Assembly (NCBI RefSeq): GCF_000382065.1
Contig: NZ_KB907499.1
Coordinates: 295,631-359,630 of the forward strand
DNA: 64,000 nucleotides
Reading direction: 5' to 3'
Origin: Stenotrophomonas hibiscicola ATCC 19867
Lineage (GTDB): Bacteria; Pseudomonadota; Gammaproteobacteria; Xanthomonadales; Xanthomonadaceae
Program-made: the position numbers and the translations under genes
In this document: positions 34,899 to 43,411 of the stretch, piece by piece
How the letters are laid out: each line of letters begins with the position of its first letter
Numbering within the stretch: position 1 is the stretch's first letter
The notes under the pieces: model-generated
Databases searched by the model: none
Told to the model about the DNA's origin: nothing
Seen by the model: the letters and a program-made list of their open reading frames with translations, nothing else

Positions 34899-34981
34899 AT
34901 CCACGCATGGCGTGGATCTCCTGTAGAGCCGAGCCCATGCTCGGCTCCGCAGCATGCAGCCGAGCGTGGGCTCGGCTCTAC
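34899..34981. repeat. SMAG repeat cluster
   Basis: ATCCACGC/GCGTGGAT hairpin (34899-34917), then an inverted dimer from GTAGAGCCG (34923) to GGCTCTAC (34981), between the convergent OsmC-like and Phd-like genes. Confidence 0.88.
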
Positions 34982-34988
34982 ATTCCGC

Positions 34989-35318
34989 TCAGCGCCGTGA
35001 ATGCAGCACGGTGCGCTGGCGCATCGCGTTGAATTCCTGCTCCACCTGCTGGATATCCTCGGCCTGGAACCCGGCCGCGTCCAACAGCTGGTCGGCGGCG
35101 GCCGCCGCCAGCGGATCGTCGTCACGCTGGCGCCAGCAGCGCGCCGGCAGGAAGTAACCCACTTCGCTGCGCCCGCGCATGATCACCACCGGCCGGCCTG
35201 CATACAGCAGGAACTCCGCCAAGTGCTGGCGTAGCCCCTCCACCGAGACATAGGCCGGGCCGATGCCCAGCGATCGACTGGACGGTTCGGAACTTTCAAA
35301 CAGCTTGCGACGGCTCAT
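34989..35318 (-). CDS. Phd-like (prevent-host-death) protein, PhdA type
   Basis: A 109-residue protein with a Phd/YefM-like region (about residues 20-58: GPAYVSVEGLRQHLAEFLLY and RPVVIMRGRSEVGYFLPA) and a charged tail. No toxin gene adjoins it. In P. aeruginosa the pdtA-pdtB exoprotein region carries a solitary prevent-host-death gene, phdA, and this gene sits at the end of the matching operon, so it is probably the counterpart. The start at 35318 has a strong AAGGAGGAG upstream. A 97-bp gap separates it from the porin gene, so it may have its own promoter. Confidence 0.68.
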   Translation of the reverse strand: MSRRKLFESSEPSSRSLGIGPAYVSVEGLRQHLAEFLLYAGRPVVIMRGRSEVGYFLPARCWRQRDDDPLAAAAADQLLDAAGFQAEDIQQVEQEFNAMRQRTVLHSRR

Positions 35319-35415
35319 CCACTCCTCCTTATGTGCAACGCGTGGTCTCCTTTCCCTAGACGGGCGCATCACTGCGCCCCCGCCACGCACTACGTGATCC
35401 ACATCACGCCGTCAC

Positions 35416-37161
35416 TCAGAACCCGGAATTGAACTCCAGCTGGAACACGTCGATAGACAGTGGAGCACCGGACACTTCCTTGGCCGCCATCCACTTGCCG
35501 CTGATCCAGCTGCGCGCATCCAGCGCGTAGGCGCCGCCCACGTAGTAGCCACGGGCGTTGGTGCCGCCGAGGTGGAAGTTCGGGTCGTTGTACGCGTCCG
35601 GCAGCGCATCGGCCTCGATATGCTTGTAGCCCAGCAGCGCCTGCCACTGGCCCTTCTCCTTCAGGTCAGTGGCGCCGAAGGTGGCCTGCACCATCCAGGC
35701 GGTGTCGCCACTGCGGAAGGTATCGATGCTGGCGGCGCCACCGGCACCGTAGTTGTTGACGATGCCGTTGTTGGCGCGGCTGAACATGGCCTGCTTGTCG
35801 TAGGCCAGGTTGCGGATGTAGTCGCCATCCAGGCGCAGGCCGATGCCCTGGGCCAGCTGCGTATCCCAGCGCAGGTTGAGCGTGGCCAGGCGGAATGCCG
35901 AGGCCAGGCCGACATACTGCGGGGTCGGCGTGTTGGCCGGGTCCAGCGGATTGCGCGCGATGTCGCGGATCAGCATCAGGGTATTGCCCTTCTGCATGAA
36001 CGCTGGGCGCGACCAGTCGGTATCGCAGCCCACCGCGCCCGCATATAGCGCGCACGGCGAGGACAGGCGGCCGCTGATGTTCTTGAAATCGTAGTAGCCC
36101 AGTGCGGCACGCAGCGCATTGTCGTCGTTGAAGCGCCAGTTCATGCCGACCTGTGCACCGGACAGCCACTTGTTCTCGTTCGGGGTCTTGACCCGGCTCT
36201 GGCTGGGCGAGCTGTCGGAGGTGTACTCCAGCGGTACCACCGCAAGGTTGCCGAACAGCTCGAGATCTCCCCCGTTGAAGTCGTGTTTCAGGTTGGCGGC
36301 CAGGCCGTCGAAGTTCAGGTCGTTGGAGAACAGCGTATCGCTGGTCCAGAACGGATTGCCGAAGCGGCCGCCGCGCACCGTCACCCAATCGGCCGGGCTG
36401 TAGGCCAGCCAGGCCTGGTCCAGCCACACGTCCTTCTTGCTCAGGCCACCACCCAGCTGTTCGGTGGTTGACACCGGGCCATTGCTGCTGCCGCTGGCCA
36501 GGCGCACGCCGGCCGTGGTGTGCTGGCCGATGGTCGCCTCGATGCCCAGGCGAGCGCGGATGCGCCACAGGTTGCGGCGGTCCTGGCGGGTGTTCAGCAG
36601 CGGCGGCAGCTGCAGGTTGGTGTTGGTGTTGGTGTCGAAGCCGTTGCCGGAATTGATCGACGACCAGTTGCTCACGATGTCGCTGTTGCGTTCGGAGAAG
36701 AAGCGCGACTCGCTGCGCACGCGCATGTCACCGGTGACCTTGATGCGCTTGGTCCACTCAGCCACTTCGTTCGGTGCCGCCCAGCCCTCGGACCTGGCCT
36801 GCGCCATCACGTCCTGGCGTACTTCGTCACGAATGCCGTCGCGCACGCTCTGCGGCACGTAGGGCACGCGCACGTCGCCGGCCTCCAGGGCCACGCCACC
36901 GCTGGCGGCCGAAGGTGCGGTGGTCGTAGTGCGCGACGCGGCCGCTGCTTCAGCCTCGGCCTGCACCAGCAATGCCTGGCCGTCTTCGGGCTTCAGCGCG
37001 CCACTGGCGATCAGGCCCTTGATCAGCTTGACCATGGTGGTTTCTGCGGCCATCGCACCGGCCGGGGCGGCCAGGCTGAGCAGCACCGCGCAGCACAGCA
37101 GCGCCCGTCTGGCCGGGCGCGAGCAGCGGGAGTCGGTTCGTGCGCGGACGTGGTCGTTCAT
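35416..37161 (-). CDS. Putative outer-membrane porin (PF16930 type)
   Basis: A 581-residue exported protein. The signal peptide is about residues 1-36. A helical or coiled segment (about 37-140) is followed by a beta-barrel (about 150-581) ending FNSGF, typical of this large porin family. The start at 37161 is uncertain; 37173 and 37191 are in frame. It is the last gene of the operon headed by the TpsB gene. Given the PhoB-like box upstream, phosphate or phosphorylated solutes are possible substrates, which is inference only. Confidence 0.78.
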   Translation of the reverse strand: MNDHVRARTDSRCSRPARRALLCCAVLLSLAAPAGAMAAETTMVKLIKGLIASGALKPEDGQALLVQAEAEAAAASRTTTTAPSAASGGVALEAGDVRVPYVPQSVRDGIRDEVRQDVMAQARSEGWAAPNEVAEWTKRIKVTGDMRVRSESRFFSERNSDIVSNWSSINSGNGFDTNTNTNLQLPPLLNTRQDRRNLWRIRARLGIEATIGQHTTAGVRLASGSSNGPVSTTEQLGGGLSKKDVWLDQAWLAYSPADWVTVRGGRFGNPFWTSDTLFSNDLNFDGLAANLKHDFNGGDLELFGNLAVVPLEYTSDSSPSQSRVKTPNENKWLSGAQVGMNWRFNDDNALRAALGYYDFKNISGRLSSPCALYAGAVGCDTDWSRPAFMQKGNTLMLIRDIARNPLDPANTPTPQYVGLASAFRLATLNLRWDTQLAQGIGLRLDGDYIRNLAYDKQAMFSRANNGIVNNYGAGGAASIDTFRSGDTAWMVQATFGATDLKEKGQWQALLGYKHIEADALPDAYNDPNFHLGGTNARGYYVGGAYALDARSWISGKWMAAKEVSGAPLSIDVFQLEFNSGF

Positions 37162-37203
37162 CACGGTTCTCATCGAAAGAAGGGAAATCACGGAGGTCGG
37201 GAA

Positions 37204-37905
37204 TCAGGCCCCGGGCCGGCGGCCCTGGATCAGCACGCGGGCGGGGAAATCGAGCGACGGCGGCGGTGCCTGGTCGACCTTGCCGATGCGTCGCAGCGCA
37301 TCGAGCACGGCCGCGTCGGCCTCCTCGTTGCCACTGCCGCGCACCAGCTCGACCTTTTCCAGGCGGCCATCGTTGGACAGCCACACATTCACCTGCAGCT
37401 GGAACGCCAGGCGCTTGACCTTGTCGTCGCGCGAGATCGCCTGCTGCATCAGGTATCCGAGGTAGCGCCCGTAGGTGGCATTGCCGGCACCACCGCGGCC
37501 GACGCCGGACGAGCCGCCGCCACTGCCGGACTGGATACCGAAGTTGTCACCGCCGGCCTGCGCATCAGCATTCATCGTCACCGGGTCGGCGTTGTCCGGC
37601 GTTGGCGTTGGCTCTTCAGCCGGCGTTGGTGGATCCAGAGGTTCCGGCTCTGGCATCGCTTCTTCCGGCGGCGTCTCCGGCTCCGGTGGCTTTTCCGGCG
37701 GCGGTGGCGGCGGCGGAGGGGGGGGCGGCAATGCCAGCATCGGCGGCTGCACCACCGGCCGGCGGGTGCTGGCGGTGTCCTTGAACAGCATCCACCACAC
37801 GGCGATGCCGAGCACCAGCAAGGCGGCCAGTACCAGTGCAATGGTCACCAGCAACTGGCGACCGCGCATGCCGGGCTCCGGCCGAGGGGATTGATGGGCC
37901 GTCAT
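37204..37905 (-). CDS. TonB-like energy transducer
   Basis: A 233-residue protein with one N-terminal membrane segment (about 18-40), a proline-rich periplasmic spacer with ten consecutive prolines (about 61-70) and PE-rich repeats, a Gly/Ser linker, and a C-terminal TonB-type domain (about 155-228). It follows exbD by 3 nt. With the ExbB-like fusion and ExbD it should form a dedicated proton-driven motor. A run of eight Gs in the proline-coding region could slip and shift the frame. Confidence 0.85.
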   Translation of the reverse strand: MTAHQSPRPEPGMRGRQLLVTIALVLAALLVLGIAVWWMLFKDTASTRRPVVQPPMLALPPPPPPPPPPPEKPPEPETPPEEAMPEPEPLDPPTPAEEPTPTPDNADPVTMNADAQAGGDNFGIQSGSGGGSSGVGRGGAGNATYGRYLGYLMQQAISRDDKVKRLAFQLQVNVWLSNDGRLEKVELVRGSGNEEADAAVLDALRRIGKVDQAPPPSLDFPARVLIQGRRPGA

Positions 37906-37908
37906 GCC

Positions 37909-38322
37909 TCAGCCCTGCGCCTTGCCGGTGACCAGCCCGACCTGGGCCAGCTCCAGCCGCCGCAGCAGGTCCAGCACCTCGACCACACGGGCGTACTGCA
38001 CCTGCGCATCACCGCGCACGATCACCGGGAAATCCGGCGTGGTCGCGCGCTCGGTGCGCAGGCGGTCTTCCAGCTCGGCCATCGTCACCGGGTATGCATC
38101 CAGGAACACCTGGCCACTGGGGTCAATGGTGATCGCCTTGGTCTTCGCCTTTTCCAGCGCCACGCTGTTGCTGGCCTTCGGCAGGTTCACCTCGATGCCG
38201 GGGATGGAGGCGTTGCTGGTCAGGATGAAGATCACCAGCACCACCAGCAGCACGTCGACGAAGGGCGTTACGTTGATGCCCTTCTCGCGCTTCTTGATGC
38301 CGAACTTCGCCTTCTGGCCCAT
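37909..38322 (-). CDS. exbD: ExbD/TolR biopolymer transport protein
   Basis: A 137-residue inner-membrane protein with a single membrane segment (about 20-42) containing the essential aspartate of the proton path (NVTPFVDVLLVVLVIF), and a periplasmic domain. GAGGGG lies 7 nt before the ATG at 38322. It is 10 nt downstream of the ExbB-like fusion gene and 3 nt upstream of the TonB-like gene. It corresponds by position to exbD2 next to pdtB in P. aeruginosa. Confidence 0.9.
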   Translation of the reverse strand: MGQKAKFGIKKREKGINVTPFVDVLLVVLVIFILTSNASIPGIEVNLPKASNSVALEKAKTKAITIDPSGQVFLDAYPVTMAELEDRLRTERATTPDFPVIVRGDAQVQYARVVEVLDLLRRLELAQVGLVTGKAQG

Positions 38323-38332
38323 GGCGCGCCCC

Positions 38333-40117
38333 TCAGCCCTGGACCGCGGCCGGGCCGCGCCCGTCCTGCTCTTCGGCCAGGCGCGCGGCGAACTCGTCGA
38401 TGAACACCGCCATGTCGGCGCCGATCGCCTCGGCACGTGCACCCAGGTAGTTGTAGCCGAACAGCGCCGGAATCGCGACGCCGAGGCCGGCTGCGGTACA
38501 CAGCAGCGCCGCGGCCATGCCCGGTGCCACCGAATTGATGTCCACCGCGCCGGCCATCGCCGCCACCACGAACACCAGCATGATGCCGATCACGGTACCG
38601 AACAGGCCCACGTACGGCGCGCCTTCGATGGTGGTCGACAGCCAGTTCATGCGCCGTGCCATCGCTTCCTGCTCGCGCACCATCACCGCATCCATCGAGG
38701 CGCGGATCGCGGCGATGGTGGCGCCACTGAGGTAACCGCTGTTGCCATCGCGCTGGTGGCGCTGCTGCATTTCATCGATGGCCACCTGGTAGATGCGCCA
38801 CAGCGAACCGTCGTGCATCGCGGTGGGTGCCTTGCCCTGGCGGTCCATGTCGGACAGGGTGCGCAGCGGCACACCGGACAGCTTGCCGAAGCTCTCGGTG
38901 AACACTGCATTGGCCTTGCTGGTACGGCCGAAGTGCCGCCCCTTGGCAATCATGATCGCCCACGACAGCAGCATCATCAGGCCGAGGATAGCGACCACCA
39001 CCCAGGCGTCGAACGGCATCGCCTTGAGGATGAAGGCGAAGTGGCTCTGCCCGGCGGACTGCTCGTCGGCACCGTAGCTGATCAGGCGCGAGTCGGCGCC
39101 CTGTGCGGTGGCATCGGCCAGCAGCAGTGCCGCCGGTCGTGCCACGCGCGAGATACGCAGCTCATCCAGTGCGCCCTCGAAATTGGCAAGCGGCTGCACC
39201 GCGCCCGGCGCATCAGCGCCCACCACCGGCGCGGTGGTCAGCGCCGGCAGCTCGCCGCTCAGCTGGGCGACCACGCGACCATTGAGGTACAACTGCAGTG
39301 CGCCCTTCTCCGCAGTCAGCGCCACATGCGCCCACTGCCCTTCCGGAATCGGCTGCGCCGGCGTGCTGCGCTGGCCATTGAGCTGCACGAACGGCACCCG
39401 GTTTTCGATGCCCAGCACCAGTTCGGAAGCACCGTCGCGACGGGCGTAGATCGCCTGTGCAGCGTTGTTGCTGCCTGGCTTGATCCAGGCCGAAACAGTG
39501 AGCGGCGCGCCCGCCTCCTGCGCAAGCGATGCGCTGGCCGGCAGCGGCAGCGGGGCTGCACCCAACTGAACGCCGCGGCCGATCACCGAGCCTTCCGATG
39601 GCGGCACCACGGCACCGGCATTGTTGCCATAAGCGGTGGTGTCGCGTGCCGGCGCATTGGCCTCGGCGAAGTGGTAGACCAGCGTGTAGTCCGGGTCGAA
39701 CACCTGCTGGCCATTGCCGCTGGCCGGGGCCTTCTCGTTGCCGTAGTACATCCAGATCGTCTGCGGTGCTGCGGCGCTGACCGCCGGTACGTCCACCCAG
39801 ACCAGGGCCAGGCCCAGCTTGGGATCGAACTGTTCGATCTGGTGGGCCAGCACGGTGCGGCCATCACCCGAGACGAAGCGCAGGTCGTTGCCCGCGTCCT
39901 GGGTGCCGTCGAAACCGAAGTTGCCGGTATGCAGGCGCAGCAGCAGCGGCGTGCGACCCGGGTCACCGGCCAGGCCCGCGCCCTGCGGGCCGGCGTCGAC
40001 GGTGATCGGCTTGCGGTATTTCCATTCGGCCTGCCACCAATTGGCATCGGCCGCAGCGACCGGCAGCGCAACCAGCGCGGCCAGCAGCAACAACACTCGG
40101 GAAAGCAAACGGTCCAT
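38333..40117 (-). CDS. DUF2341-LamG-ExbB fusion protein
   Basis: A 594-residue fusion. The signal peptide (about 1-22) is followed by a DUF2341 domain (about 25-140), a LamG/concanavalin-like sugar-binding-type domain (about 165-335), a membrane segment (about 365-390), and a MotA/TolQ/ExbB proton-channel domain with two further membrane segments (about 500-570; GLFGTVIGIMLVF). The usual ExbB has only the last part. The motor thus carries a large periplasmic module that could contact the wall, the exoprotein or its translocator. The start at 40117 has GGAG upstream. Confidence 0.85.
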   Translation of the reverse strand: MDRLLSRVLLLLAALVALPVAAADANWWQAEWKYRKPITVDAGPQGAGLAGDPGRTPLLLRLHTGNFGFDGTQDAGNDLRFVSGDGRTVLAHQIEQFDPKLGLALVWVDVPAVSAAAPQTIWMYYGNEKAPASGNGQQVFDPDYTLVYHFAEANAPARDTTAYGNNAGAVVPPSEGSVIGRGVQLGAAPLPLPASASLAQEAGAPLTVSAWIKPGSNNAAQAIYARRDGASELVLGIENRVPFVQLNGQRSTPAQPIPEGQWAHVALTAEKGALQLYLNGRVVAQLSGELPALTTAPVVGADAPGAVQPLANFEGALDELRISRVARPAALLLADATAQGADSRLISYGADEQSAGQSHFAFILKAMPFDAWVVVAILGLMMLLSWAIMIAKGRHFGRTSKANAVFTESFGKLSGVPLRTLSDMDRQGKAPTAMHDGSLWRIYQVAIDEMQQRHQRDGNSGYLSGATIAAIRASMDAVMVREQEAMARRMNWLSTTIEGAPYVGLFGTVIGIMLVFVVAAMAGAVDINSVAPGMAAALLCTAAGLGVAIPALFGYNYLGARAEAIGADMAVFIDEFAARLAEEQDGRGPAAVQG

Positions 40118-40155
40118 GCGAAGGGTCTCCGGAGAACGCATGTTCAAGGGAAGGG

Positions 40156-41781
40156 TCAGTAACTGGTGCTGATGTTGAAATGCAGGCGCGGGTCGTCCTT
40201 GCGCGTGACCGGGCCATCGGCATAAGGCCAGGCGTAGTCCAGGCGCAGTTGCAGGTGTTCGCCGAGGCGCATCTGCGCGCCCAGGCCGACCGAGGCCAGG
40301 TTGTACTTGTCGCGCTGTTCGGGCAGCGGCTGGCGCAGGCGCAGGTAGGCCGCATCTGCAAAGCTGTAGACGCGCAGATCAGTGCCGCTCCACAGCGACC
40401 ACGCCGGGGTGCGCCATTCCAGGCTGGCCAGGCCGCCGTAGTCGCCGATCGCCTCGGCCGACAGATAGCCGCGCACGGTGTACATGCCACCGGCGGCAAA
40501 CTGCTCGGCCGACACCAGCGGCGCGTCGGTTACCTGCAGCGAGCCACGTGCGTACCATTGCCAGTCATTGCCGAAGGTGTGGGTGTTGGCCACGTCGGCC
40601 TTGAAGGCCACGAAGCTCGGGTCGGCCCAATAGCGCTTCTGGCCGAAGGCGGTGGCGTCGCTGCCGTAGCCGAACAGGCGGCGGGTGCCGGCAACCAGCT
40701 GTGTGTTGATGCTCAGCTGATCCTGCTCGCCCTGGCGCACGCCCACGAAGGCCAGCGTGATAGGCGCGTACTTCAGCGGCGTCTTCAGGCTGTCCTTGCC
40801 CATCTGGGTATCTTCCTCGGTGTCCTTGAAATCCACACCAAGGCTGAGCTGGCGCCACCACTGACTGCTGCCCGCCAGGCGGTAATTCAGCTTGACACCG
40901 ATTGAATGGCCATTGCCGATCACATTGGTACCGCTGCCGGCGCCGCCCTGCCCACCTGCGTTCAGCACACGGCTGTCGGACTTGTAGCCAGACGCTTCCA
41001 GGCTCCATGGGGTACCTTCAAACGGCATCGTGTACGAGGCCGAGAACACCTTGGCCTGTTTGGTGTCTTCCGGTGCCAGATACACGCCGATGTTGGCGCT
41101 GTGCCCGCGCTTCCACAGGTTGTCGTAGGCCAGCGATGCACTCAGGCGCAGCTTCTCGGTGTCGGCGCTGTGGTCATTGTTGAGTGACGCGCTGGCACGC
41201 CACGGCGACTTTTCTTCGACCTGCAGGTCCACATCCATCGTGCCCGGCACCTGGCCTTCGCGCACCAGCGGCATCACCTGGCGACGCCCGCCCTCATTCA
41301 GCGCGGTCAGTTCTTTCTGGGCCTGGTCGAAGTCCGGCACCTTGCCTTCCGCCAGCGCTGGTACGCGTTCGCGGATGCGCTCGGGCGATTCGTGCTTCGT
41401 TCCCACGACCCGCAGCTGGCCGATCGGTGTCTGCTGTACCTTCAGCAGCACTACGCCACCACTGACCTGCTGCTCGGGAAGCTCCACGTAGACCGACTGG
41501 TAGCCCGCCTGCTGGTACAGCGCATTGACTGCATCGCGTGCCTTCTCGACATCGGCCAGGGTCTTTCCCGGGCCGAGGAAGGGCTCGACCGCGCGCTCGA
41601 TCTGGCGCGGATCGAGCACGGTATTGCCGCGCACGATGTATTCATTGATGTTCACGCTGGGCGCAGGCGCTGCCTCCTGCGCGAACAACGGCAGCGGCAT
41701 CGCGGCCAGGGCCAGCACCAGGGGATGCAGGCGCAAGGGAAGGCGGACGGCTCGGCACGGAACAGGAGTCATCGAAGGCAT
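40156..41781 (-). CDS. pdtB: Two-partner secretion translocator, TpsB (ShlB/FhaC type)
   Basis: A 541-residue outer-membrane protein. The signal peptide is about 1-34; two POTRA domains (about 45-205) are followed by a 16-strand barrel with the conserved loop-6 motif VRGY (YTVRGYLSAE), ending in Tyr. TpsB proteins export one large TpsA partner; here that is the 4,130-residue protein at 44726-57118. By neighbourhood (ExbB, ExbD, TonB, prevent-host-death protein, Hxc genes) it matches PdtB of P. aeruginosa. A PhoB-box-like site lies 77 nt upstream. Confidence 0.87.
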   Translation of the reverse strand: MPSMTPVPCRAVRLPLRLHPLVLALAAMPLPLFAQEAAPAPSVNINEYIVRGNTVLDPRQIERAVEPFLGPGKTLADVEKARDAVNALYQQAGYQSVYVELPEQQVSGGVVLLKVQQTPIGQLRVVGTKHESPERIRERVPALAEGKVPDFDQAQKELTALNEGGRRQVMPLVREGQVPGTMDVDLQVEEKSPWRASASLNNDHSADTEKLRLSASLAYDNLWKRGHSANIGVYLAPEDTKQAKVFSASYTMPFEGTPWSLEASGYKSDSRVLNAGGQGGAGSGTNVIGNGHSIGVKLNYRLAGSSQWWRQLSLGVDFKDTEEDTQMGKDSLKTPLKYAPITLAFVGVRQGEQDQLSINTQLVAGTRRLFGYGSDATAFGQKRYWADPSFVAFKADVANTHTFGNDWQWYARGSLQVTDAPLVSAEQFAAGGMYTVRGYLSAEAIGDYGGLASLEWRTPAWSLWSGTDLRVYSFADAAYLRLRQPLPEQRDKYNLASVGLGAQMRLGEHLQLRLDYAWPYADGPVTRKDDPRLHFNISTSY

Positions 41782-41857
41782 CGCGTCGTATCGAAGGTAA
41801 TGGCCATGGAGCGGCGCGTGGGTCTACCAACAGGACGTGCACGTCGCGTCAAAACCG

Positions 41858-41875
41858 CCAACAGTTTTATGACAG
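41858..41875 (-). promoter_or_regulatory. PhoB-box-like site upstream of the TpsB operon
   Basis: On the minus strand the site reads CTGTCATAAAACTGTTGG, close to the PhoB box consensus (two CTGTCA-type repeats 11 bp apart). It lies 77 nt before the TpsB start. An extra inverted CTGTCA/TGACAG pair is beside it (41876-41891). A phosphate-starvation promoter is inferred. Confidence 0.62.
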
Positions 41876-41973
41876 CACTGTCATCTTTTGACAGCGCCGC
41901 AACGCACGCAGGCGGACCCTGCCTTCGCCACACGTCTTCATTGCAGAACGTCGATTGCTGCGGGAGATTCGAG

Positions 41974-42309
41974 ATGCGTGAATCATTGATGGTGGAACTG
42001 CGTGCCGCCCTCACCCTTGCGTTGCTGCTGGTGTTGGCCCCGCTTCGCGCCGACGAGGCGAAGAAGCAGGAAGGCGCCGCGCCCTGTATCGAAGTACAGG
42101 TCAATGGCGAGCGTATTCCGGCCTGGGACTGCCTGCAGCGCAAACTTGCGCCGGCATCGAAAACGGCGAAATCACCGGCGCTGCCGGAGGCCGAACGCCT
42201 GATGCGGCAGCCCGGCAACCAACTGATGCAGTACAACCTGGAAGGCACACGACAGCGCATGGGCGATGCCTTTGGTCGTTCGGTGGTACCGCAGCGTCCG
42301 GCTCGCTGA
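41974..42309 (+). CDS. Small exported protein, 111 residues
   Basis: A hypothetical periplasmic protein, divergent from the TpsB operon across the PhoB-like site. The signal peptide is about residues 1-26 (ALTLALLLVLAPLRADE). The mature part has two cysteines (CIEVQVNGERIPAWDC) that may form a disulfide, then a polar tail. GGGAG lies 8 nt before the ATG. No family was recognised. By its shared promoter region it may be phosphate-regulated. Confidence 0.65.
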   Translation: MRESLMVELRAALTLALLLVLAPLRADEAKKQEGAAPCIEVQVNGERIPAWDCLQRKLAPASKTAKSPALPEAERLMRQPGNQLMQYNLEGTRQRMGDAFGRSVVPQRPAR

Positions 42310-42321
42310 GCCAGCGCCTTT

Positions 42322-42403
42322 GTAGAGCCGAGCCCATGCTCGGCTGTCTTTGCATTCATCGGCGATGCCGCGCAGGAGCTGCCGAGCGTAGGCTCGGCTC
42401 TAC
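42322..42403. repeat. SMAG inverted dimer supplying the gspC stop codon
   Basis: GTAGAGCCGAGCC (from 42322) and its mirror ending GGCTCTAC (42403). The TAG of the right arm on the minus strand is the stop codon of the gspC-like gene at 42400-42402. Confidence 0.85.
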
Positions 42404-42918
42404 AGTGCGGCCGGCACGATGCCATCGGTCGGCACCGGCGGCAGCTCAGGCACCGGCAGGCTGCGCGATTGCCCGGCCTGGTTCAGTTCCACCGCGCTGG
42501 CACTGATGCTGGCCAGCACCGTGCAAGGTCCGAGCCGTTGGCCGGGCGCATACGCTTCCGCCGGGCGTCCATCCACCGAGAGCAGGGCCAATGGCGCATG
42601 GTCACCGGCCATCACGCCCAGCACCACCACCTCGGTCTGCACTGCACCGGGGGACAGCAGCCGCACCAGCGGCAGGCTAGCCACTGCATCGAACATCGGC
42701 CGTACCGGCGCCACGGCCTTCGCCTCGCTGGCCGCGGCCGCTGGCGCCACGGCAGACAGGGTGACACCCCAATAGGCCACCACGGCCAGCAGCAGCGTCG
42801 CCGCCAGCAGGGTCAGTATGCGATTGCGATCCCAGCGCCTGCCATCCATGTTCCGCACCACCGCCACGTTCGTGTCCGCCCACGCTAGCAGCTGTGGCTG
42901 ACGCTTTTGTTTCATCAT
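42400..42918 (-). CDS. gspC: Type II secretion inner-membrane protein GspC (HxcP type)
   Basis: A 172-residue bitopic protein: a short cytoplasmic end, one membrane segment (about 33-55), and a periplasmic homology-region domain (about 80-155) that contacts the secretin. It lacks the PDZ domain of larger GspC proteins. Its stop codon lies in a SMAG element. It is divergent from gspH. It should belong to the same secretion machine as the gspM-D-E-F genes 16 kb away. Confidence 0.75.
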   Translation of the reverse strand: MMKQKRQPQLLAWADTNVAVVRNMDGRRWDRNRILTLLAATLLLAVVAYWGVTLSAVAPAAAASEAKAVAPVRPMFDAVASLPLVRLLSPGAVQTEVVVLGVMAGDHAPLALLSVDGRPAEAYAPGQRLGPCTVLASISASAVELNQAGQSRSLPVPELPPVPTDGIVPAAL

Positions 42919-42964
42919 GCCGGCCTACGCTGGCAGGTATCGACCCGGACAGGAGGCAACGTCG

Positions 42965-43411
42965 ATGCAGCGCGTGCCGCGTGGTTTCACCCTGCTGGAA
43001 CTGATGGTGGTGCTGGTGATCATCGGCATCTGCACGGCCGGAATCGGGCTGGGCCTGGGCAGCCTGCTCGACCCGGGCCGGCAGCTGCGGCAGGAAGCCG
43101 AGCGGTTGGCGCAGCGCCTGCAGGTGGCGCGCGATGAGGCGCGCATCGATGGCCGCCCCCTGCGTTGGGAGGCCGACGCCAACGGCTATCGTTTCAGCCG
43201 CCGCGAAGGCAGCGGTTGGGTGACCGTTGAACACGATGATCTGCTGCGTCCGCAGAAGTGGCAGGCAACGGGCATTGCGGTGCAGCCCGCCAACCCCATT
43301 GAGCTGAGCCCGGAGTGGATCGGTATCGCCTGGGAGCTTGGATTGTCGCTGGAGGGTCGCAAACTGCGCCTTCGTGATGATGGCAGCGGACAGTTGCAGG
43401 TCGTGCAATGA
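42965..43411 (+). CDS. gspH: Type II secretion minor pseudopilin GspH
   Basis: A 148-residue pseudopilin with a prepilin-peptidase site RG/FTLLELMVVLVIIG near the N-terminus and a globular C-terminal domain. AGGAGG lies 9 nt before the ATG at 42965. It overlaps gspI by 4 nt. Together with I and J it forms the tip of the periplasmic pseudopilus. Placement as H rests on order and length. Confidence 0.8.
   Translation: MQRVPRGFTLLELMVVLVIIGICTAGIGLGLGSLLDPGRQLRQEAERLAQRLQVARDEARIDGRPLRWEADANGYRFSRREGSGWVTVEHDDLLRPQKWQATGIAVQPANPIELSPEWIGIAWELGLSLEGRKLRLRDDGSGQLQVVQ

Noticed and set aside
34989..35318. Toxin-antitoxin pair
   Set aside because: The Phd-like gene has no adjacent toxin; its context fits the solitary prevent-host-death gene of Pdt regions.
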